From CAVTJL01 sp963752325 (GTDB lineage Bacteria; Pseudomonadota; Alphaproteobacteria; Geminicoccales; Geminicoccaceae), in NCBI GenBank assembly GCA_963752325.1, contig CAVVXU010000005.1, positions 1,364,001-1,428,000 of the forward strand: a stretch of 64,000 bases of DNA. The letters run 5' to 3'. The notes below the pieces were generated by a model that saw nothing but the letters and a program-made list of their open reading frames with translations, was not told the DNA's origin and did not search any database. The translations under genes and the position numbers were made by a program. This document shows positions 9,603 to 19,314 of the stretch, piece after piece. The first letter of the stretch is position 1, and each line of letters starts with the position of its first letter.

Positions 9603-11182
9603 GCTGGGTCTCGCCCTCGACCGGAAGCTCGAGATCTGGCCACCGGTTCTCGGCGAGCGCCCTGAGCGACGGGCTGGGCTGGCCGAGACGTGCCCGGTAG
9701 GCCCAGAGGTTCGCGAGCACCTTCTTGACGTAGCTCCTCGTCTCGCGGATGGGAATGCTCTCGATGAAAAGAAGTGGATCGTCGGAGACCGGCTCGAGCT
9801 GATTCTTGATCCAATCGGCGAGCCGTGTCTGACCGGCATTGTAGGCGACGAGCAGGTGAATGAGGCTGTGCCCGGCCCTCGGGCCGCCGGCCAGCATCTG
9901 GAGCCAGGCCTGGCCGACGGCCAGATTGACGCGCGGCTCGTAGAGGCTGGCGCTGCCTTCGTAGCTGACCCCGCTCGCATCCGCGACGACGGCTGCCGTG
10001 CCCGGGAGAAGCTGCATGAGCCCGCGTGCCCCAGCACTGCTCTTCGCCTCCACATCGAACGCGCTCTCGGCGCGCACGATGGCGTAGATCAGAGCCCTCG
10101 AGATGGCGAAGCCCCCCGCAGGCTTCCAGGCGGGCAGCGGATAGAGAGCGCCGTCGTGACGCCGCCCATCGATCAGACGCAGCTGCTGGGCGACCCGCAT
10201 CTGCGCCGCCGGCAGCCTCGTGGCCTCGGCGAGGGCTGCAAGCGCATAGATTGTCTCGGGGCTGGCGCGTGCCGCGAGCTTGCGGATCTCCTCCTCAGCC
10301 ACCACGCCCTGGCCGACCTGGGCCAACGCCACCGCCCGCCGCGCGGCCGGGTAGCGCATCAGGACGTCGAGCGTGTTCTCGTTGAGGCTGTCCTCGTGCC
10401 AGTCGAAACGGATCGTGTCGCCGAGCAGCGCCTGCGCGAGCAGGCCATAGAACTCGTCGCTCGCAGTCCGCGGCGATGCGAAGGAAGCCCTCGACGAGGC
10501 GCGGATGGCCCGCGACCATGTGCGCGCGCGCCGCCCAGAACGCTCCTGCCGCCGTGTCCTCGCCCGCCGCACCGTCGAGGCTCGCGACCTTGGCGAACTG
10601 GGCGGCCGCCTGGTCGTAGGCATGCTCGCGCCATGCCGAGATGCCCACGGCGAAGAGGCGATGCGCCACCGCGGTCGTCCGGGCGTCGGCGACCCGCAGC
10701 TCCTGGCCATGCCCACCAAGATATCCCTCGACCGGTCGGGGCAGGGAAGCGGCGTCGTCGGGCCTCCGCGTCAGCGCCAGCCTGTAGATTCGCGCCGCCT
10801 CCGGATAGTCGCCGAACCGGCTCAGCCAGTCGGCCAGCTCGTGGTAGGATGACCGGTAACCGGTCGGATGCAGGTATCGCTGCGCCAGCACGTGTCCCAT
10901 CAGAAGCGGGTCATCGAGCTGTGCTATGAGCCGATCCGCCTGCCGCCAGCGCGCGTTCTCTTGAAGCTCGAAGATCAGCCGATATCGGCCCTCGTCCGCC
11001 GCATCCAACGGCTCGGGCACCGGGCCGAGATGGGTCGACCCTCCATCGTCCGCCGTCAGCCGCGCGACCTGGATGTCTCCTTCCGCGCCGAGCGCCTGGC
11101 TACCAGCCAGGGCAGACCACACGCCAAAAGCAAACGCGACGGAGATCTTCAGGGCCGGCCCCGATCCCTCATTTGTTCTCAT
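9586..11182 (-). CDS. slt: Soluble lytic murein transglycosylase (frameshifted)
   Basis: Periplasmic lytic transglycosylase that cleaves peptidoglycan glycan strands with formation of 1,6-anhydromuramic acid. ATG 11182 opens a signal sequence (AFGVWSALAGSQALGA). A long alpha-helical superhelix follows, and then the GEWL-like catalytic domain. The catalytic glutamate is in IVRAESAFD, followed by GARGLMQLLPGTA and VAYNAGQTR, the three standard Slt motifs. One frame break lies near 10470. Joined length is about 532 residues, normal for alphaproteobacterial Slt. moaB overlaps its 3' end. Confidence 0.85.
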
Positions 11183-11234
11183 TCGTTGCTCGCTCGACGG
11201 CCCCTTGCTGGCGACGTTGCTGGACTCCCGACGG

Positions 11235-12128
11235 TCAGGCGAAACCGGCTGCTGGCTCACCTCCAAAAGCCGCCGCATTCGAGAGGAGCCCCCGCTCCTC
11301 GAGCTCGAGCCGCAGGCGCAGAAAGTCACGCCACACCAAGCGCTTATTGATCGGCTGGCGCAGCAGATAGGCTGGATGGAAGGTAACGAGCGCCGGTATC
11401 GGGCCTCCGCCGCTCGGCGGCTCGTAGATGGTAGCGCCGACCGCGCATCTTCGTGACGCCCTCGCTCACCCCGAGCAGGGCGCGAGCCGCGCTGCCGCCG
11501 AGAAAGACGATCATCTGCGGGTGCCAGAAGGTCGATCTGACGCTCCAGGAAGGGCTGGCAGATGGCGAGCTCGGTCGTGGTCGGCGGGCGATTCCCCGGT
11601 GGCCGCCAGAAGATCAGGTTCGTGATGTAGACCTGTTGCCGCGATAGCCCGATCGTCGCCAGCATGCGATCGAGCAGCTGGCCGCTCGGCCCGACGAATG
11701 GCTTGCCCTGCCGATCCTCCTCCGCGCCCGGCGCCTCGCCGATGAGCATGATGCGGGCGGATCAGGATCGCCGTCGGCGAAGCAGAGACGGGTGGCGGTC
11801 GCCTTGAGCGGGCAGCCGTCATAGCTCTTGCAGCGCAGCCTCGAGATCAGCCAGACGATCACAGCGCTGCGCCAACGCCCGCGCTGATTCCGCCCGGGTC
11901 GGCCCCGGCTGAGCCGAGCCGATTGGGCCCGTCGGCTTGGCCGTCTGGGGCCCGCTCGCCCGCGTGCCCGGCAACTGGCGCCTGCACCTCGATCGCGCCA
12001 TAGAGACATCGAGGGGCATCCTCGAGCGTGTCGGACACGCCCATGGCACTCTGCCAATCGAGCCACGCAGCCACGCCTGCTGCCGGCCATGCCGCCCGGT
12101 GCGCCTCGTCAGTTGGTCTCGAGGTCAT
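11235..12128 (-). CDS. Uracil-DNA glycosylase, family 4 (frameshifted)
   Basis: Family-4 (iron-sulfur) uracil-DNA glycosylase that removes uracil from DNA. The motif GEAPGAEED with downstream GKPFVGPSGQLLDRML near 11665-11745 is diagnostic, as is YITNLIFWRPPGNR. Upstream, in another frame, lies an N-terminal WLDWQSAMGV segment usual in this family. Downstream, again in other frames, come a VTFHPAYLLR-like motif and the tail ending EPAAGFA at 11235. At least three frame changes are needed. Reconstructed length is about 298 residues. The start at 12128 is a best guess. Confidence 0.75.
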
Positions 12129-12322
12129 CACGATGCCGGTTGGACCCCGCTCTTCTGTTCTTCTGACGCGCACAACACGCCTCTGCCCAGTCGGCGCGCG
12201 ACAGGCACCGAGCCGAGCTGCCGACGCGTATCGGTCGTCTCTCCGCTAGCCTTCTGACGCCGCCAACGCCCGACCACGAGACCCTGTCGAGCAGCGAACT
12301 CCCCCGCGTCAAACGTACAGAC

Positions 12323-12352
12323 GTCGGCTTGGCGTAATCATTCCAAGCCGAC
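12323..12352 (-). terminator. Perfect 10-bp hairpin downstream of the 67-aa gene
   Basis: GTCGGCTTGG at 12323-12332 pairs with CCAAGCCGAC at 12343-12352 around a 10-base loop. It sits five bases beyond the stop of the small minus-strand gene ending at 12357, the position of an intrinsic terminator. The flanking sequence lacks a clear U-run, so termination efficiency is uncertain. The rest of the gap 12129-12356 shows nothing recognisable. Confidence 0.5.
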
Positions 12353-12356
12353 TGGC

Positions 12357-12560
12357 TTAAATGTCGCGATAGGGGATCGGCTTGCCGTCCCGCTCCAGGA
12401 CCAGCTTGCCGCCCTCGTCCTGCGCCGCTATGTAGCGCCCGTGGCCGACCGCGGTGCCGACATAGAGGGCCGGCTTGACCTTTTTGCCCTCGAAGGTCTT
12501 CGACTGTTGCGCTGGACCACGCGCGGTCGGGTCGTTCTTACTCTTGGATGTCTTCAGCAT
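12357..12560 (-). CDS. Small conserved-looking hypothetical protein (67 aa)
   Basis: A 67-residue basic protein starting at ATG 12560 and ending YRDI. The N-terminal third is lysine-rich and polar (LKTSKSKNDPTARG). The rest has a small beta-like pattern (KPALYVGTAVGHGRYIAA, then LVLERDGKPIPY) with no cysteine and no membrane segment. I do not recognise a family. The coding character is supported by codon use like that of its neighbours and by the hairpin just after the stop. It is divergent from the TPR lipoprotein gene, with about 145 bases between the starts. Confidence 0.6.
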   Translation of the reverse strand: MLKTSKSKNDPTARGPAQQSKTFEGKKVKPALYVGTAVGHGRYIAAQDEGGKLVLERDGKPIPYRDI

Positions 12561-12705
12561 CGTGCAAACTCCGCACGCGACGTTGATCCGCCGACGGCAC
12601 GCCGCTGCCGCCGAGTTGCACTGTGTTTGGCCAAATCGTCTCGGATCGTCAAGTGGGACGCCCCGCCTCTTGCCGGCGCCGCCCTCGCAATCGCACAATG
12701 GCATC

Positions 12706-14493
12706 ATGATAGATCGCCCTGCGCCCTACTCATTCTTTCCGTCGCCGAAGCGCCACGTCGCAAGGCTTGCGACTGCTGCCGCAGTCGCCTTCGGCTTGCT
12801 GACGGGCTGCTCGGCAGCGTCCTCGCCGCGCTTGGCGCAGGGCACGGGCGAGCCTCACGCTGACGACGAGCGGTGAGTCCATCCCGACCGGCTCGGCCGC
12901 AGCAAGCTACCTCATCGGACGGTATGCGCTGAGTGCCGGCCTGATCGACACCGCGGCACAAGAGCTGCAACAGGCGCTCACCGCAGCGCCAGATGACATC
13001 GACCTCCGCCGCCAGGTCTTCCTGCTCGATCTCGCCGGAGGCTACGAGGACAAGGCGATCGCCGGCGCGAAGAGCCTGATCGAGGTGACGCCGGACGCAG
13101 ACGAGGCCCATCTGCTCCTCGCTTTCGTCGCCGTTCGCGATAACCAGCCGGCCAAGGCGAGCGCCAGCTGGAGGCCGTCTCGGCCCAGCGGATCAGCGCG
13201 GTCGTGCTGCCTGTGCTGCGGGCCTGGGCCAAGTTCGGCGAGGGAAAGCGGCAGGCGGCACTCGATCTTCTGGCTGCGCCAGCCAAGGCGGACAGCTTTG
13301 GGACTCTCAAAGACTATCACCGAGCGATGATGCTCGCGGCCAGTGGCGATGACGCCGGAGCCCGCCAGCTTCTGTCACCGCTCGTGACGCCGGATCAGCC
13401 GGCGCCGTTCCGTCTCGTCGAGGCCCTCGTCAGCCATCGATGCGCGCAGCGGGCGACGCGATGAGGCGCTGGCGCTGATCGACGGCCAGCTCAAGGTCGC
13501 GGCGGATGACTATGCCCTCTCCTGGCTGAGGAGGGAGACTGCCGCTGGGCACCCGCCGGCGCCACCTGCCCACGATGCCCGGACCGGCATGGCCGACGCC
13601 GTGCTGAGCCTTGCCTCCGCGCTCCAGGACCAGCAGATCAGCGCCCAGGCTCTCCTCTATGCTCGGATGGCGGCGCTTCTCACGCCGGACGGCGGCGATG
13701 TGTGGCTCCTCATCGGGCGCGTCGGCTTCTCCGAGGGCAATGCCCAGATGGCGTTGGACGCGTTCGATCGCGTGCCGAAGGGCTCTCCCTACGCGTGGCA
13801 GGCCCGTCTTTCCGCCGCACAGGCGCTGGCCCAGCTCGGGCGCAAGGAGGAGGCCGAGGCACGGCTCAGGGCCATGGCGACCGAGGAGCCCAAGCGCACG
13901 GAAGCATTGGTGGCGCTCGGCGACATGCTGCGCCAGGACGAGAAGTTCGCGGAGGCCGCCGACGTCTACACGCAGGCGCTCTCCCGCATCGCGGTGCTGA
14001 CCGGGTCCGACTGGCGCATTCTCTATGCCCAGGGCATCGCTCTGGAGCGTACCGATCATTGGCCGCAAGGCCGAGGCGGCGTTCGAGCAGGCGCTGAAGC
14101 TCGATCCCAACCAGCCCTTCGTGCTCAACTATCTGGGCTATAGCTGGGTGGATCGGGGCGAGCATCTCGACAAGGCAAAGGAGATGCTGAACAAGGCGGT
14201 GGAGCTTCAGCCCGACGACGGCTTCATCGTCGACAGCCTGGGTTGGGCCTACTACCGGCTGGGGGACTACGGGAAGGCCGTCACCTTCCTCGAGCGGGCG
14301 GTCGAGCTCGAGCCGGCCGATCCGGTCATCAACGACCATCTTGGCGACGCCTACTGGCGCGCCGGGCGGCAGCGCGAGGCACGCTTCCAGTGGCAGCGGG
14401 CGCTGACCTTCCACCCGGAGACCGAGCGCCGTCGCGGGCATCGAGCAGAAGCTGCAGAACGGCCTGCCCGCTCCCGCACCGAGCCGTGGCTGA
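12706..14493 (+). CDS. TPR-repeat lipoprotein (five frameshifts)
   Basis: Tetratricopeptide-repeat protein of about 595 residues. ATG 12706 opens a lipoprotein signal with an LLTGC lipobox at about residue 35, so it is predicted to be anchored in a membrane facing the periplasm. TPR-type helical pairs run through the rest. The clearest repeats are near the C-terminus (PFVLNYLGYSWVDRGEHLDKA, then FIVDSLGWAYYRLGDYGKA, then PVINDHLGDAYWRAGRQ). Frame changes near 12845, 13160, 13440, 14060 and 14425 must be bridged; the final frame ends at 14493. The stop overlaps the GTG start of ispE. Its role is unknown; related proteins occur next to ispE in Rhodospirillales-like genomes. Confidence 0.75.
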
Positions 14494-15369
14494 GCCTCAG
14501 GTCGTCGAGACGGCGCCGGCCAAGCTCAATCTCGACCTCCTGGTCCTCGGTCGTCGGCCGGACGGCTATCACGAGCTCGACAGCCTCGTCGCCTTCGTCG
14601 CGCTTGCCGACCGGCTGACGCTTCGAGCCTGCGGAACGGCTCGAGCTCAGCGTCACGGGGCCGACGGGCGCGGCCGTGCCGGCGGGCGGTGACAATCTCG
14701 TGCTCAAGGCGGCGCAAGGGCTTGCGAGTGCTGCAGGGCGTCGTCCGCTCGCACGGATCCAACTCGAGAAGCATCTTCCTGTGGCCGGGGGCGTGGGCGG
14801 CGGCTCGGCCGACGCAGCCGCCACGCTACGCGGCCTCGGCGCGGCTCTGGAACCTCGACCTGCCCCTTGCGACGCTCTGCCTCGGTCGCGCTCGGCTTGG
14901 GCGCCGACGTGCCGGTCTGCCTCTTCGGCCACCCTGCGCGGATGCGGGCGACGGGCGAGCGGCTGGACCCGCTGGCTCGGCTGCCGTCTTCGCCGGCTCT
15001 TCTCGTCAATCCCCACGTAGAACTCAGCACGGCGCAGGTCTTTGCCGGCCTCGGGCCCGATCTCTGGGGAGCGCGATCGTCGCGAGCTTCCTGACTGCGT
15101 CGATGCGGAGAGCATCGCCGGCGCGCTCCGGCGGAGCCGCAACGATCTCGAGGCGCCGGCGCAGCGGCTGCTTCCCGTCATCGGCGAGGTGCTGGCGGCC
15201 GCTTGCCGACCTGCCCGGGTGCAGGCTCGCACGCATGTCCGGCAGCGGACCCACCTGCTTTGCCCTTTTCGGGACGGCCGCGGAGGCGGCAGCCGGAGCG
15301 CGCCGAGTTGTCGCGCGGCAGCCGGGATGGTGGGTTGTGCCCACCGCCACCCTGGGAGCGCCACCGTGA
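14486..15369 (+). CDS. ispE: 4-diphosphocytidyl-2-C-methyl-D-erythritol kinase (multiple frameshifts)
   Basis: GHMP-family kinase of the MEP isoprenoid pathway, phosphorylating CDP-methylerythritol. In a phototroph this pathway supplies carotenoid and bacteriochlorophyll phytyl precursors. GTG 14486 gives APAKLNLDLLVLGRRPDGYHEL, the IspE signature. The ATP-binding glycine loop reads PVAGGVGGGSADAA. The C-terminal motif is ARMSGSGPTCFALF. Between them the frame changes about five times (near 14630, 14850, 14885, 15085 and 15190), with family sequence on both sides of each break. Reconstructed length is about 294 residues. An essential gene with five indels in under 900 bases argues for poor base accuracy here. 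Confidence 0.8.
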
Positions 15370-16086
15370 TCTTCGTCTTCACCGACTTCGGGGTGGAGGG
15401 CCCCTATGTCGGACAGATGCGGGCCGTCCTTCACCGGCGTGGCGCCCGGCGTGCCTGTCGTCGACCTCATGGCCGACGCGCCGGCATTCGCACCCGAGCC
15501 GGCCGGCCACCTGCTGGCAGCGCTGGCATCGACCATCGCGCCTGACGATGTCGTGCTCGCGGTCGTCGATCCCGGCGTCGGCACGGCCCGCGAGCCCGTG
15601 GCCGTCGAGGCCGACGGCCGTTGGCTCATCGGCCCGGACAACGGCCTCTTCGAGCCACTCGTCCGTCGCTCGGCCGTGGTCAGGAGCCACCGGATCGTCT
15701 GGCGCCCGCCTGCGCTCTCGGCGAGCTTCCACGGCCGCGACCTCTTTGCCCCAATGGCCGCGCGCGCGGCGCGCGGCGACCGCAGCGGCCTCGAGCCCTG
15801 GCAGCTCGCGCACTTCCCGCAGTGGCCCGACGAGCTGCCGGCGATCATCTATGTCGATCACTACGGCAACGCGATGACGGGGCTGCGTGCCGACGAGCTG
15901 GGTCAGGATGCCGTCCTCGAGATCCGCGGCCGTCGGCTCACCTCCGCCCGAACCTTCGGTGAGGTGGGCCGGGGCGAGCTCTTCTGGTATGCGAACAGCA
16001 TCGGGCTTGCGGAAATCGCCGCAAATGCCGCCAGCGCTGCTCACCTTCTCGATCTGGCTGTGGGCGACCCGGTTAGCGTTGCCTGA
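15366..16086 (+). CDS. SAM hydroxide adenosyltransferase, DUF62 family (frameshifted)
   Basis: S-adenosyl-L-methionine hydroxide adenosyltransferase family, which hydrolyses SAM to adenosine and methionine; the fluorinase is a relative. The N-terminus IFVFTDFGVEGPYVGQM begins at a GTG that overlaps the ispE stop in a GTGA. One break near 15425 shifts into the frame carrying VVDPGVGTAR, LIGPDNGLF, SFHGRDLFAP and IIYVDHYGNAMT, all typical of the family. The protein is about 240 residues and ends at 16086, some 50 bases before the tRNA-Gln gene. Confidence 0.85.
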
Positions 16087-16136
16087 GCGCCAATTGCCAC
16101 GCGTGCCGCCCGACTGCTATCTAGCAGGCGTCGCGG

Positions 16137-16211
16137 TGGGGCGTCGCCAAGTGGTAAGGCACCGGATTTTGGTTCCGGCATCCGCAGGTTCGAATCCTGC
16201 CGCCCCAACCA
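16137..16211 (+). tRNA. tRNA-Gln (anticodon TTG)
   Basis: A 75-base cloverleaf including an encoded CCA. The acceptor TGGGGCG pairs with CGCCCCA. The anticodon stem CCGGA/TCCGG encloses the loop TTTTGGT, placing TTG at positions 34-36. The T arm contains GTTCGAATC. Discriminator A is followed by CCA at 16209-16211. The following 245 bases, up to the regulator gene, show no feature I can name. Confidence 0.95.
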
Positions 16212-16456
16212 GCCCCTCGTAAGCCTCTGGCCACGAACCAGAGCGTCCGACGGCGGCTCGACGGACTAGTCTCGGCCGACAGCAGCAACCGAAGGCCGCC
16301 TGACGAACGGGCGCGGTCTCGCGCTATGGAGCGCCGAGCGGCGCCTTAGAAGCTCCTCTCCGTCGACCTCTTGGCGTTGGCTCATCAGACGAGGCTTCGT
16401 CGAAGCGAAACCGCGGGTCCGGGTCGGTATCGGAGGGCGGCAACGAGATCGGCGCT

Positions 16457-17191
16457 GTGGCGGCGGCTCGATGCGCTATGCTGGGGCTCGATCAGGGGTC
16501 CGGGGGTGGCTTGAGCGTTTCCGACCCAAAGCTCGGAGCGTCGCCGTCGGCAATCCTGCCCGATGGCAGGCCGGCGCGCGCGAGGATCGTCGAGCTGCTT
16601 CTCGCCGACGACCACCCGCTCCTGCTGCGCGGCATGCGTCAGCTGTTCGACCAGGACAAGCGCTTTCGCGTGGTGGCGACGGCGAGCGACGGCGAGCGGC
16701 TGCTGGATGCCATCGAGAGGTTCCCGGTCGACGTCGTGGTGATGGGCTGGCTGATGCCGTATCTCGACGGAGAGGCGGTTCTGAGGAGGCTGCGCGGACG
16801 CTTCGAAGCACCCCGCGTGGTCGTCTATTCGGGCTTGATGGACCCAGGTCTGCCGCGCCGAGTCATGGCGCTGGGGGGTGCCGCTTTCTGCTCGAAGCGG
16901 CAGCCCCCGGAGGAGCTGATCGACAGTGTCGTGGCCGTGGCAGCGGGCCGCATGATGTTTCCTTACGAAGCCACGCTCAGCCAAGGTGATCCGTTGGCCG
17001 ATCTCACCGAACGCGAGCGTGAGATCCTGACGTCGCTGGTGAGCGGCCAGAGCACCGCCCAGCTCGCGCATGAGCTGGGCATCTCGTCCAACACGCTGAA
17101 GTTCCACCTCAAGAATGTCTATCAGAAGCTGGGCGCCACCAGCCGGGCCCAAGCCGTCGCGCGCTATCTCTCCCACTTGCCGGCACGCTGA
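16457..17191 (+). CDS. NarL/LuxR-type response regulator with a degenerate receiver
   Basis: A 244-residue protein with an N-terminal receiver-like domain and a C-terminal LuxR helix-turn-helix. The acidic pair is present (ADDHP, residues 50-54) and so is the conserved lysine (CSKRQPPEEL, K147). The phosphoacceptor aspartate, expected in the VVVM-D-W-MP context near residue 97, is glycine (VVVMGWLMP). The HTH region (LTEREREI, then TAQLAHELGISSNTLKFHL) is intact. No kinase gene is adjacent. It precedes the Calvin-cycle operon, with no cbbR visible nearby, so a role in cbb regulation is conceivable but unproven. GTG 16457 is used; ATG 16478 is an alternative. Confidence 0.85.
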   Translation: MAAARCAMLGLDQGSGGGLSVSDPKLGASPSAILPDGRPARARIVELLLADDHPLLLRGMRQLFDQDKRFRVVATASDGERLLDAIERFPVDVVVMGWLMPYLDGEAVLRRLRGRFEAPRVVVYSGLMDPGLPRRVMALGGAAFCSKRQPPEELIDSVVAVAAGRMMFPYEATLSQGDPLADLTEREREILTSLVSGQSTAQLAHELGISSNTLKFHLKNVYQKLGATSRAQAVARYLSHLPAR

Positions 17192-17320
17192 GCCCACCCG
17201 GCCGGGTAGGTCCCGCGCCACCCCAAGAAAGCCTCCAGCCCCTCCGGGCGAGTGTTCTCGCATCGACGGACCGGCTCTAGTCTCGCTCCACACATGAGAA
17301 GACTTGCTTCGGATTCAGGG

Positions 17321-18286
17321 ATGCCGAACACCGCCTCGCCGCTGCTCGTCCACGCCCTCCGCCAGGTGAGTGAGGCCGGAGCGCGGGCCGCCCACGACTG
17401 GATCGAGCGCGGCCGCAAGGAACATGGCCGTGGCGCCGCCGCGCATGCCATGCACGCGGCGCTCGGACGGCTGGGGATCGAAGGCGTGCTGGCGATCGGC
17501 GAGCCTGCGGGGGACCAGGCCCCGGAACTCTACAAGGGCGAGCGGCTCGGGCAACCGGAGCACGATCCGGCGTTCGACATCGCGGTCGACCCGGTCGAAG
17601 GCACGACCTATGTCGCCGAGGGCCTGACCAATGCCATGGCGGTAATAGCCCTCGCTCCTCGCGGCACGATGCTCGACCCCGGGCCGTGCTTCTATATGGA
17701 GAAGCTCGCGGCACCGCCCGCCGCCCAGGGCAGGATCGACCCCGGGGCGCCAACCGCAGAGCGGCTGCGCCAGCTCGCCGGCGCCCTCGGCAAGCCGGTT
17801 CACGAGCTGACAATCTATGTGCTGGAGAAGCCGCGACACGCGTGCCTGATCGCCGAGATCCGGGAAGCCGGCGCCAGGGTCGCGCTGTTCCCGGCAGGGG
17901 ATGTCGCCGGCGCGGTGATGGCAGCCATACCCGATTCGGGCGTCGACGCCCTGATGGGCACCGGGGGCACGCCCGAAGGCACCCTCGCGGCCTGCGCCGT
18001 CCAGGGTCTCGGCGGGGCTCTCTACTGGCGTCTCGATCCGCAGCTCCACACCGAGACGGTTGCGGTTCGGCGTGCCGGGCTCGACACCACCCGCTGGCAC
18101 CCCGTGGAGGAGCTTGTCACCAGCCGGGATACCCTCTTTTGTGCCACCGGCATTACCAGCGGGCTGCTGATCGAAGGCGTGGCTCGCGGCCCGGATCAGG
18201 ATCGGCTCCAGACGGTGTTGATCGTCGGCCGTACCGGCGAACGGCAGATCCTGACCTCGTACCAGCCCCACGCCCCGAGGGCCTAG
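17321..18286 (+). CDS. glpX: Fructose-1,6-bisphosphatase class II (GlpX type)
   Basis: Lithium-sensitive class II fructose-1,6-bisphosphatase. In autotrophs this type also hydrolyses sedoheptulose-1,7-bisphosphate. Metal-binding and catalytic motifs are present: DPVEGTTYVAEG near residue 85 and GTGGTPEGTLAA near residue 205. The length of 321 residues from ATG 17321 matches the family; in-frame starts 27 and 69 bases upstream would add residues unlike the family N-terminus. It is the first gene of the operon with phosphoribulokinase, RuBisCO and its activase, and so fits regeneration steps of the Calvin cycle. Confidence 0.9.
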   Translation: MPNTASPLLVHALRQVSEAGARAAHDWIERGRKEHGRGAAAHAMHAALGRLGIEGVLAIGEPAGDQAPELYKGERLGQPEHDPAFDIAVDPVEGTTYVAEGLTNAMAVIALAPRGTMLDPGPCFYMEKLAAPPAAQGRIDPGAPTAERLRQLAGALGKPVHELTIYVLEKPRHACLIAEIREAGARVALFPAGDVAGAVMAAIPDSGVDALMGTGGTPEGTLAACAVQGLGGALYWRLDPQLHTETVAVRRAGLDTTRWHPVEELVTSRDTLFCATGITSGLLIEGVARGPDQDRLQTVLIVGRTGERQILTSYQPHAPRA

Positions 18287-18306
18287 CCGGTCGCGGAGGA
18301 GAAGAG

Positions 18307-19245
18307 ATGCCCACCAATCGCGTCAAGCCCCATGTCATCCTCGGCATCGTCGGGGATTCGGCCGCCGGCAAGACGACGCTGGCGGCCGGCATCGCCGAGA
18401 TCCTGGGCGCCGACCGCGTGACCCAGATCTGCACCGACGACTACCACAAATACGGTCGCAAGAAGCGCGCCGAGCTGGGCATCACAGCTCTCGACCCGCG
18501 CTGCAACTACATCGACATCATCGAGCAGCATCTTCGTCTGCTGCGCCAGGGCCAGCCGATCTTGAAGCCGATCTACAATCACAGCACCGGCGAGCTCGAC
18601 CCGCCGACCTACGTCGAGGCCAAGCCCTACATCATCGTCGAGGGTCTGCTCGGCTATACGACACGTGCCATGCGTGAGTGCTACGACGTCAAGGTCTATC
18701 TCGACCCCGACGAGGAGCTGCGCATCCGTTGGAAGGTCCAACGCGACACCGGCAAGCGCGGCTACACCCCGGAGCAGGTGCGAAAGCAGCTCCAGGACCG
18801 CATCGCCGACAGCCCGGCCTTCATCCATCCGCAGCGCACCTTCGCGGACATCGTGATCAACTTTCGGCCACCGGCGGAGGATCTGGAGGAGAGTGGGGCG
18901 CACCTCGATGTCCGACACATCCTGCGGCCGACCCTGCCGCATCCCGACCTGACAGGGTTCCTCGAGCAGGGCGTCAGGAACGGCATCCAGCTCGAGCTCG
19001 TGCGGGATCGCGACGGCAAGCCCGTGGACCTGCTCCAGATTGCCGGCCACATCGACGAGCGCAGCGCGCGCCGGGTCGAGGACCTCCTGTGGGGCCTCGT
19101 CCCCGAGGCGAGCCACCTCAGGGGACACGTCGGCACCTTCGCCGACCGGGCCAACCACGAGTCCAGGAGCCATCCCTTGGCCCTGACCCAGCTCCTCATC
19201 GCCTATCACATGGTCAAGGCGGCCATGGGCGTGCACGCGATCTGA
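18307..19245 (+). CDS. cbbP: Phosphoribulokinase, class II-like (cyanobacterial/plant-type)
   Basis: Makes ribulose-1,5-bisphosphate from ribulose-5-phosphate and ATP. Walker A is GDSAAGKTTL near residue 16. The next segments, ICTDDYHKYGRK, ITALDPRCNYID and KPIYNHSTGELDPP, resemble class II phosphoribulokinases. The roughly 290-residue class I enzymes usual in proteobacterial cbb operons instead open with a GSSGAGTTTV-like loop. Length is 312 residues, with the start at ATG 18307 after a GGAGGAG site. It lies between glpX and cbbL with short gaps. This is a clear functional call; the class assignment rests on motif comparison only. Confidence 0.92.
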   Translation: MPTNRVKPHVILGIVGDSAAGKTTLAAGIAEILGADRVTQICTDDYHKYGRKKRAELGITALDPRCNYIDIIEQHLRLLRQGQPILKPIYNHSTGELDPPTYVEAKPYIIVEGLLGYTTRAMRECYDVKVYLDPDEELRIRWKVQRDTGKRGYTPEQVRKQLQDRIADSPAFIHPQRTFADIVINFRPPAEDLEESGAHLDVRHILRPTLPHPDLTGFLEQGVRNGIQLELVRDRDGKPVDLLQIAGHIDERSARRVEDLLWGLVPEASHLRGHVGTFADRANHESRSHPLALTQLLIAYHMVKAAMGVHAI

Positions 19246-19314
19246 GCGGGATATTCCGAGCCAACACGCGCAGGCCCCCGATACCGGCGCCTCGGGCCTC
19301 AAGGAGGATCACCC

